The notes beneath the pieces are model-generated. The model saw only the letters and a program-made list of their open reading frames with translations. It was not told the origin of the DNA and did not search any database. Of a stretch of DNA of 5,428 bases, positions 1 through 4,358 are shown piece by piece. Both the position numbers and the translations under genes were made by a program. Numbering within the stretch: the first letter of the stretch is position 1; the number at the start of each line of letters is the position of its first letter. Origin of the DNA: Acidobacteriota bacterium (GTDB taxonomy: Bacteria; Acidobacteriota; Vicinamibacteria; Vicinamibacterales; UBA8438); the NCBI GenBank assembly GCA_011523485.1, contig WTGR01000789.1, positions 1 to 5,428 of the forward strand, given 5' to 3'.

Positions 1-55
1 TGCGCGCTGTAAACCCATGTCCGTGTCCGCAGATTAGGGCGTGACGGACCACTAG

Positions 56-104
56 GAGTCTGCGCCGCAGAACGCAGCGAAGCGAAGTGGTGTGGCGCAG
101 AGTC
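56..104. repeat. Imperfect inverted repeat downstream of the DinB-like gene
   Basis: The arms 56-66 (GAGTCTGCGCC) and 94-104 (GGCGCAGAGTC) pair over 11 positions with a single G-G mismatch (58/102). They enclose a 27-nt loop containing the purine-rich core GAAGCGAAG (79-87). The element starts 52 nt past the stop of the minus-strand DinB-like gene. The first 17 nt (56-72) recur at 1780-1796 with one change, again as the left arm of a hairpin at a gene 3' end. It could be a REP-like dispersed palindrome or a transcript-end structure. No T-tract follows on either strand, so a classical intrinsic terminator is not supported. Confidence 0.55.
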
Positions 105-155
105 ATGGAGCGGGGGGATGGGCCGAACGCCGAGCCCGCGAGGCGTTTCGGGGCG

Positions 156-644
156 CTAGCCGGCGCTCGGAGCGAGCCCCATCGCGCGCCGCCACGCCGC
201 GATCTGCCCGATGTGGTTGGCTTCGTGGGCCGACAGCAGGTAGTCGACGAAGTCGCCGATGGTCGGGAAGTACTTGCGCGTTCCCTCGTCCGGGTACTCC
301 TTCGCGAAGACGGCCGGGTCGGCGCCGGCCACCGCCGCCGACACGCGCTCGTGCTGCTTCTTCAGCTCGGCCAGCAGCGCCTCCTTCGACGGGTACCGCG
401 ACGCGTCGGCGCTCGGCTCGCCGCCGGTCTTTGCCGCTTCCTCCCAGTCCGCCGGGAAGCTCGACTCCAGGCCGAGCGCCACGCCGGTATGGTTCGCGGC
501 CGACGCCAGGTGGCACAGGGTCCAGGCCGGGTGGTTGACCACCCCGTGCGGTTGCTGGACCATCTGCTCGTCGGTCAGGTCCTTGACGAGGGACTCGAGG
601 TGGCCGAGGTTGAACTTGAAGGTGAAGAGAAGGTGCTCGCGCAT
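156..644 (-). CDS. DinB/YfiT-like four-helix-bundle putative metal-dependent protein
   Basis: The product is a 162-residue cytoplasmic protein of the DinB superfamily, typical in length. The family consists of four-helix bundles with a three-histidine divalent-metal site; known relatives include bacillithiol and mycothiol S-transferases and maleylpyruvate isomerase. Visible here are an N-terminal segment NHPAWTLCHLA (residues 37-47) and the C-terminal helix AHEANHIGQIAAWRR (about 139-153). The probable metal triad is H45, H140 and H144. I chose the ATG at 644 because GGAG (651-654) lies 6 nt upstream and the DinB helix begins right there. An in-frame ATG at 746 would add 34 residues unlike the family and would overlap the start of the divergent reductase gene. 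There is no signal peptide. The substrate cannot be read from the sequence; thiol transfer or detoxification is inference from family and from the divergent oxidoreductase. Confidence 0.87.
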   Translation of the reverse strand: MREHLLFTFKFNLGHLESLVKDLTDEQMVQQPHGVVNHPAWTLCHLASAANHTGVALGLESSFPADWEEAAKTGGEPSADASRYPSKEALLAELKKQHERVSAAVAGADPAVFAKEYPDEGTRKYFPTIGDFVDYLLSAHEANHIGQIAAWRRAMGLAPSAG

Positions 645-650
645 CGGGTG

Positions 651-654
651 CTCC
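651..654 (-). promoter_or_regulatory. Shine-Dalgarno site fixing the DinB-like start
   Basis: Read on the minus strand, the sequence is CTGGAGCACCCG followed by ATG. GGAG sits 6 nt before the start at 644. This supports the internal ATG over the longer in-frame start at 746. Confidence 0.6.
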
Positions 655-659
655 AGGTG

Positions 660-688
660 GCGACAGGTGTGAACGTTCGGACGATAAT
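660..688 (+). promoter_or_regulatory. Candidate sigma70-type promoter for the MDR reductase gene
   Basis: A -35-like GCGACA (660-665, 4/6 to TTGACA) and a -10-like GATAAT (683-688, 5/6 to TATAAT) are separated by exactly 17 nt. This predicts a transcript start near 695 and a leader of about 50 nt before the ATG at 745. The -35 box lies only 16 nt from the divergent DinB-like start, so polymerase here would overlap DinB leader DNA. An alternative -10, TATACT (700-705), has no good -35 partner. The prediction rests on consensus matching only. Confidence 0.42.
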
Positions 689-697
689 CAACCGCCC

Positions 698-705
698 AGT
701 ATACT
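698..705. promoter_or_regulatory. Palindromic AGTATACT in the divergent intergenic region
   Basis: This 8-nt perfect palindrome is an AT-rich island in GC-rich DNA between two divergent genes. It reads TATACT on both strands, so it could serve as a -10 element in either direction: a leader of about 45-50 nt for the DinB-like gene, or 30-35 nt for the reductase. No convincing -35 sits at 16-18 nt on either strand, so the call is weak. It could equally be part of an operator. Confidence 0.3.
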
Positions 706-744
706 CCCACCGCACGTAGCCGACACCGAGACGAGAGTGGGTTC

Positions 745-1794
745 ATGACCGCCGCCGCGAACCGTCAGATTCGCCTTGCCGCCCATCCCGCGGGCTTTCC
801 GTCGGAGACCGATTTCTCGCGCGCCGAGACGCCGGTTCCGGAGCCCGCGGAAGGGCAGATGCTGTGCCGCACCATCTACCTGTCGCTGGATCCGTACATG
901 CGCGGGCGGATGAACCCGGGGCCGTCCTATGCGAAGGGGGTGGATCTCGGTGAGGTGATGGTCGGCGGCACGGTCTCGCAGGTGGTGGAGTCGAGGCTGG
1001 ACGGGTTCTCCGCCGGCGACGTCGTGCTCGGCGCGAACGGCTGGCAGGACTACGCCCTGTCGGACGGCACGGGGGTCCGCAAGCTGGATCCCGCCCGTGC
1101 GCCCATCTCGACGGCGCTCGGGGTGCTCGGGATGCCGGGGCATACGGCCTACGTCGGGTTGCTCGATCACGGGCGGCCGAAGCCGGGCGAGACGGTGGTC
1201 GTTTCCGCCGCTTCCGGCGCGGTGGGGGCGGTGGTCGGGCAGATTGCCCGGATCGCGGGCTGCCGGGTGGTCGGTATCGCCGGCGCGCTGGAGAAGTGCG
1301 AGTACGTTACCGGCGAGCTCGGCTTCGACGCCTGCGTCAGCCATCGCGGGGACGACCTCTCCGGCGCTCTGCGCGCGGCCTGTCCGGACGGTGTCGACGT
1401 CTACTTCGAGAACGTCGGCGGCAAGGTATTCGACGCCGTGCTGCCGTTGCTGAACGACTTCGCGCGCATCCCGGTGTGCGGCCGGATCGCCAACTACAAC
1501 CTGGCGGAGCCGCCGCCCGGCCCGGACCAGGTGGCCCGCCTGATGGGGCTGACCCTGGTGCGCCGGCTCACGTTCCGCGGGTTCATCGTGTTCGATCACC
1601 TGGACCGGCAGCCCGACTTCCTGCGGGATGTCGCGGCATGGATCCGGGAAGGCCGGATCCGGTACCGCGAGGACGTGGTGGACGGGCTGGAGCGCGCGAT
1701 CCCGGCTTTTCTGGGCCTGCTGCGCGGCGAGAACTTCGGCAAGCTGCTGGTGCGGGTCTCCGACGATCCGACCACCCGGGAGTCTGCGCCGTAG
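745..1794 (+). CDS. NADP-dependent MDR oxidoreductase (CurA / leukotriene B4 dehydrogenase-PTGR type)
   Basis: This is a 349-residue cytoplasmic medium-chain dehydrogenase/reductase, close to the usual 330-345 residues. The family reduces the C=C bond of alpha,beta-unsaturated ketones and aldehydes (for example prostaglandin reductase, curcumin reductase CurA) with NADPH and no catalytic zinc. Diagnostic segments in order are LSLDPYMRGRM (46-56), GMPGHTAYVGLLDHG (129-143), the Rossmann dinucleotide loop AASGAVGAVVGQ (155-166), VVGIAGALEKC shortly after it, and DVYFENVGGKVFDAVLP in the C-terminal half. The zinc-ligand pattern of alcohol dehydrogenases is not seen. The start at 745 is preceded by a weak GAGAG (733-737) and agrees with the family N-terminus. 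The gene is divergent from the DinB-like gene, and its TAG stop lies in a hairpin loop. A detoxifying enone/aldehyde reductase is likely; the natural substrate is unknown. Confidence 0.94.
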   Translation: MTAAANRQIRLAAHPAGFPSETDFSRAETPVPEPAEGQMLCRTIYLSLDPYMRGRMNPGPSYAKGVDLGEVMVGGTVSQVVESRLDGFSAGDVVLGANGWQDYALSDGTGVRKLDPARAPISTALGVLGMPGHTAYVGLLDHGRPKPGETVVVSAASGAVGAVVGQIARIAGCRVVGIAGALEKCEYVTGELGFDACVSHRGDDLSGALRAACPDGVDVYFENVGGKVFDAVLPLLNDFARIPVCGRIANYNLAEPPPGPDQVARLMGLTLVRRLTFRGFIVFDHLDRQPDFLRDVAAWIREGRIRYREDVVDGLERAIPAFLGLLRGENFGKLLVRVSDDPTTRESAP

Positions 1795-1808
1795 AAACGG
1801 CGTAGACT
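1780..1808. repeat. Hairpin spanning the reductase stop codon; second copy of the 56-72 motif
   Basis: Positions 1781-1791 pair with 1798-1808 over 11 bp (one G-T wobble at 1786/1803). The 6-nt loop TAGAAA contains the TAG stop of the reductase gene. Positions 1780-1796 (GAGTCTGCGCCGTAGAA) match 56-72 at 16 of 17 bases. No T-run follows, so if it ends transcription it does so without a classical U-tract. mRNA 3'-end protection or a REP-like element are equally possible. Confidence 0.6.
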
Positions 1809-1905
1809 GCCAGTCAGGCCCGGTGGGGCGGCAATCGGAGCCGCCGGCGACGATTGTCGGGCGGGCCCGTCGCGGCGCCGTCCTGCCCGGTCGGGCGCGC
1901 CGTCG

Positions 1906-1911
1906 AGGAGG
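1906..1911 (+). promoter_or_regulatory. Strong Shine-Dalgarno for the GTG-started carrier gene
   Basis: A perfect AGGAGG lies 9 nt before the GTG at 1921. It supports the non-ATG start and suggests efficient translation. Confidence 0.75.
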
Positions 1912-1920
1912 AAACGTACC

Positions 1921-3282
1921 GTGTCGCCACGCCGCCGCGTCCCGGATGCGCTGGTTCTCATCTTCGCGCTGATCGTGCTCGCGCAGCTCGCGAGCTACGT
2001 CCTGCCGGCCGGCGAGTTCGAACGCGACGGCCGCCGGGTCGTCCCCGGGACGTGGCGCGCGGTGGATGCCGAGCCGCTTCCGCCGCTCGCCTTCCTGACC
2101 TCCATTCCCGCCGGTCTGTCGGCGGCGCACGACATCATCTTCTTCGTCTTCATCGCCGGCGGGGTCATCAGCGTCGTGCGGGCCACCGGTGCGATCGACG
2201 CCTCGATCGGCGCCGCCATCGCCCGCCTCGCGTCGCGGCCGGGGTGGCTCGTCGCGGGCATGGTGGGGTTGTTCGCGCTCGGCGCCTCCACGGTGGGCAT
2301 GGCCGAGGAGTACATGCCGTTCGTGCCGGTGCTGGTGACCCTGTGCCTGGCGTTGCGACTCGACGCCGTGGTCGCGGTCGGCATCGTCTACGTCGGCGCC
2401 GGCGTCGGCTATGCGTGCGCCGCGCTGAACCCGTTCACGGTGTTGATCGCCCAGGACATCGCGGGGTTGCCGCTGACCTCCGGCCAGGCCGTGCGGTGGG
2501 CGCTGCTCGTGGTCTGCGCGGCGATCGGGGTCCACCACATCCTGGGGTATGCGCAGCGGCTGCGCGGCGATCCCGCGTCGAGCCTGGTGGCCGACGTCGA
2601 CTACTCGAGCGGCTTCGATCTCCCGGCGGACGTGCGGTTCACGGCGCGGCGGCGGGCGGTGCTCGCGGTGCTGGCGGCCGGCATCGGGCTCTTCGTCTAC
2701 GGCGTGGCGGCCCGGGGCTGGTACCTCGCCGAGCTGTCGGCGGTGTTCCTCGGCATCGCCCTGCTCGCGGCGGGGGCCGGGGGGCTCGGCCCCGACGGCG
2801 CGGCGCGCGCGTTCATCCGCGGGGCGGCGGAGATGACCGCCACCGCGCTGCTGATCGGCTTCGCCCGAACCATCCAGGTGGTGCTGTCCGAAGCGCGGGT
2901 CATCGACACCATCGTCGACGGGCTGGCCGCGTCGCTGGCCGGCCTGCCGTCGCATGCCGCGGCGCTGGGCATGCTGGTCGTGCAGTCGGTCTGCAACCTG
3001 TTCATACCCTCCGGATCGGGGCAGGCGTACGTGACGATGCCGATCATGGCCCCGCTCGCGGATCTGACCGGGGTGACGCGGCAGACCGCGGTGCTCGCCT
3101 ATCAGTTCGGCGACGGCTTCACGAACATGCTCGTGCCGACCAACGCCCTGCTGATGGGGATGCTCGGCCTCGGCCGGATCCCGTACCAGCGCTGGGCGGC
3201 CTTCGTCGTCCCGTTGCTCGTCAAGCTGTACGCCGTCGCCGCGGTCGCGCTCGTCGCCGCGGTCGCGCTCGGCTACCGCTGA
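1921..3282 (+). CDS. YfcC/DcuC-family (ion transporter superfamily) inner-membrane carrier
   Basis: This 453-residue polytopic inner-membrane protein resembles the YfcC/DcuC group (arginine/ornithine antiporter-like and C4-dicarboxylate carriers; family length about 450-500). Hydrophobic segments are visible near residues 9-29, 71-87, 108-126, 133-168, 191-210, 245-264, 268-289, 306-322, 346-363 and 425-450. The fold's two half-site regions are recognisable: ASTVGMAEEYMPF (122-134) with AALNPFT (167-173), and SVCNLFIPSGSGQA (356-369) with QFGDGFTNMLVPTN (395-408). The PSGSGQA and NMLVPTN stretches are where relatives bind substrate and ion. The segment ALLIGFARTIQVVLSEARVIDTI (about 309-331) is strongly YfcC-like. 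The 126-nt gap before it contains only the hairpin at the reductase end and the Shine-Dalgarno, so read-through from the reductase is possible. Substrate is not deducible; an amino acid or carboxylate is likely. Confidence 0.91.
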   Translation: MSPRRRVPDALVLIFALIVLAQLASYVLPAGEFERDGRRVVPGTWRAVDAEPLPPLAFLTSIPAGLSAAHDIIFFVFIAGGVISVVRATGAIDASIGAAIARLASRPGWLVAGMVGLFALGASTVGMAEEYMPFVPVLVTLCLALRLDAVVAVGIVYVGAGVGYACAALNPFTVLIAQDIAGLPLTSGQAVRWALLVVCAAIGVHHILGYAQRLRGDPASSLVADVDYSSGFDLPADVRFTARRRAVLAVLAAGIGLFVYGVAARGWYLAELSAVFLGIALLAAGAGGLGPDGAARAFIRGAAEMTATALLIGFARTIQVVLSEARVIDTIVDGLAASLAGLPSHAAALGMLVVQSVCNLFIPSGSGQAYVTMPIMAPLADLTGVTRQTAVLAYQFGDGFTNMLVPTNALLMGMLGLGRIPYQRWAAFVVPLLVKLYAVAAVALVAAVALGYR

Positions 3283-3295
3283 CCGACGTTCCGCA

Positions 3296-3336
3296 GCGCC
3301 GGCTTCGCTTCCGGCCCCTGCCGGGGTCCGCGGCGC
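3296..3336. terminator. Stem-loop after the carrier gene, possible terminator
   Basis: An outer 6-bp stem GCGCCG (3296-3301) / CGGCGC (3331-3336) encloses an inner hairpin. The inner stem is CCCC (3315-3318) / GGGG (3323-3326) with loop TGCC, extended by G-T and G-C pairs. A 9-nt bulge, 3302-3310, separates the two stems on the left side. It begins 13 nt after the carrier stop and precedes the promoter-like sequence of the next gene, as expected at a unit boundary. No T-tract follows, so efficiency is uncertain. Confidence 0.35.
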
Positions 3337-3382
3337 GTGGAGGCACGGTTGTCGGTTTCGCTCTCACCGGTTGCGTGCGGGC

Positions 3383-3390
3383 TATACAAT
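3383..3390 (+). promoter_or_regulatory. Candidate -10 region for the thioredoxin lipoprotein gene
   Basis: TATACAAT is an AT-rich island in GC-rich DNA. It holds TACAAT (3385-3390, 5/6 to the -10 consensus) or TATACA (3383-3388, 4/6), 29 nt before the GTG at 3420. No good -35 is visible 16-18 nt upstream. The position suggests that this gene is transcribed apart from the upstream carrier. Confidence 0.4.
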
Positions 3391-3408
3391 GAACCGTTCC
3401 GGTAAGCA

Positions 3409-3414
3409 AAGGAG
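3409..3414 (+). promoter_or_regulatory. Shine-Dalgarno for the GTG start of the thioredoxin lipoprotein
   Basis: AAGGAG lies 5 nt before the GTG at 3420. The GTG is followed directly by a short basic N-region and a hydrophobic signal-peptide core, so site and protein sequence agree on this start. Confidence 0.65.
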
Positions 3415-3419
3415 TTGCC

Positions 3420-4265
3420 GTGTCCACTCGCCATTCCGCCGCGCTGCTGGTAGTTGCGATTCTCTGGGCCGCCGGCTGCGGCCCGTCACCGGTCGACGCA
3501 CCCGGCGGCGACTGGACCGGCGGCGCTCCCGGACCCCCGCCGCTGTTCGCGACGCCCGACGGCGGCGTGACGCTGCGCTTCGTCGACACGCCGGCCGAGG
3601 TTCCGGACCTGACGATGGAGACGCTCGACGGCCGCACCATCTCGATGGCCGCGCAGCGCGGCAAGGTGGTGCTGGTCAACTTCTGGGCGACCTGGTGCGG
3701 TCCGTGCCGCGAGGAGATCCCGTTCCTGGTGCGCCTCGCCGAACGCTATCCGGACCACCTGACCGTGATCGGCGTGTCGGAGGATCACGGGTCGCCCGAC
3801 GCCGTGGCCGCGTTCGGCGCACAGTACGGCGTCAACTACCCGCTCGTGATGTCGACGCCCGAGATCAAGCGGGCGTTCCCCGGGGTCTTCGCCCTGCCCA
3901 CCTCGTTCGTCGTCGATCCCGAGGGACGCATGGTCGAGAGCCACGTCGGGCTCATCAGTCCGGTGATCCTGGAGCAGGAGACCCGTTACCTGGCTTCGTT
4001 GACGCACGACGCGACGATCGAGACCGCGCCGTCCAACGACCAGATCCGGCTCGCCAACGCGGCGCAGGCCACCGAGATTCCCGGCGTGGACCTGTCGGTG
4101 CTGACGCCGGAGCAGCGCGAGGAGGTGCTGCTTCGGGTGAACGAGGAGGGCTGTCCCTGCGGCTGCTCGCTGACACTGGCGCAGTGCCGGATCAACGACT
4201 CTGCTTGCGGGGTCAGTCCCCCGCTGGTCGACCAGCTCGTTGCCGAGGTCGCCGGCGCGGAGTGA
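3420..4265 (+). CDS. TlpA/ResA-like thioredoxin lipoprotein with C-terminal Cys-rich module
   Basis: The 281-residue product is an exported thiol-disulfide oxidoreductase. Residues 1-19 form a signal peptide (MSTRH, then a hydrophobic core). The likely lipobox is WAAGC with lipidated C20; its -3 alanine is less common than leucine. A Gly/Pro/Asp-rich linker follows to about 45. The TlpA/redoxin domain spans about 58-195: NFWATWCGPCREEIP holds the redox pair C93-x-x-C96, VIGVSEDHGS follows a core strand, and ALPTSFVVDPEGR carries the cis-proline P160. After a charged helix (LTPEQREEVLLRVNEEG), a compact tail holds C245-x-C247-x-C249, C256 and C263, which is not part of a standard thioredoxin fold. 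Relatives keep extracytoplasmic cysteines reduced, for example in cytochrome c maturation. The tail may bind metal or pass thiols to a partner; this is inference. The gene looks monocistronic, with its own -10-like site and a convergent hairpin pair behind it. Confidence 0.92.
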   Translation: MSTRHSAALLVVAILWAAGCGPSPVDAPGGDWTGGAPGPPPLFATPDGGVTLRFVDTPAEVPDLTMETLDGRTISMAAQRGKVVLVNFWATWCGPCREEIPFLVRLAERYPDHLTVIGVSEDHGSPDAVAAFGAQYGVNYPLVMSTPEIKRAFPGVFALPTSFVVDPEGRMVESHVGLISPVILEQETRYLASLTHDATIETAPSNDQIRLANAAQATEIPGVDLSVLTPEQREEVLLRVNEEGCPCGCSLTLAQCRINDSACGVSPPLVDQLVAEVAGAE

Positions 4266-4271
4266 GGCGGG

Positions 4272-4288
4272 CCGGCCGAACGGGCCGG
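4272..4288. terminator. Small hairpin just after the lipoprotein stop
   Basis: CCGGCC (4272-4277) pairs perfectly with GGCCGG (4283-4288) around the loop GAACG, beginning 6 nt after the lipoprotein stop. It lies beside a stronger hairpin at 4291-4314. No T-tract follows. Alone it is weak, but its place between convergent genes fits a transcript-end structure. Confidence 0.35.
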
Positions 4289-4290
4289 GG

Positions 4291-4314
4291 CGGGCCGCCC
4301 GTCACGGCGGCCCG
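4291..4314. terminator. Strong 9-bp hairpin in the convergent gap (bidirectional terminator candidate)
   Basis: CGGGCCGCC (4291-4299) pairs perfectly with GGCGGCCCG (4306-4314) around the 6-nt loop CGTCAC. It lies 25 nt past the lipoprotein stop and 44 nt past the minus-strand RND stop, so it could end transcripts from both sides. All nine pairs are G-C. Neither flank has a T-run, so U-tract-independent termination or simple 3'-end stabilisation is more plausible than a textbook intrinsic terminator. Confidence 0.5.
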
Positions 4315-4358
4315 GCGATCGGCGCCGGCACGCGTCGCGCGCGCCGACGCCTGGCGAG

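Noticed and set aside
1..155. tRNA, small RNA or CRISPR repeat in the left flank
   Set aside because: No cloverleaf, no TTC loop motif and no regularly spaced direct repeats; only the inverted repeats described.
87..719. Plus-strand open frames opposite the DinB-like gene
   Set aside because: They are shadows: Arg-rich with no domain, while the minus-strand frame has a metal-binding DinB pattern and a Shine-Dalgarno.
645..746. Upstream ATG at 746 as the start of the DinB-like gene
   Set aside because: The 34 extra residues do not resemble the family and overlap the divergent start, and the ATG at 644 has GGAG 6 nt upstream.
1795..1920. Separate promoter or riboswitch before the carrier gene
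   Set aside because: TAGACT (1803-1808) is the only -10-like site and has no -35 partner; no riboswitch-like conserved core could be recognised in this short gap.
688..2955. Very long minus-strand open frame (755 codons) antisense to the reductase and carrier
   Set aside because: Its translation is dominated by R, H, G, P, D and Q with no domain or hydrophobic core. It covers two confidently identified plus-strand genes. This is the usual stop-poor antisense shadow of GC-rich coding DNA.
1854..3392. Long plus-strand open frame (512 codons) overlapping the carrier gene
   Set aside because: It is Arg/Gly/Ala-rich low-complexity translation in another frame of the carrier gene, whose own frame has the strong Shine-Dalgarno and recognisable membrane motifs.
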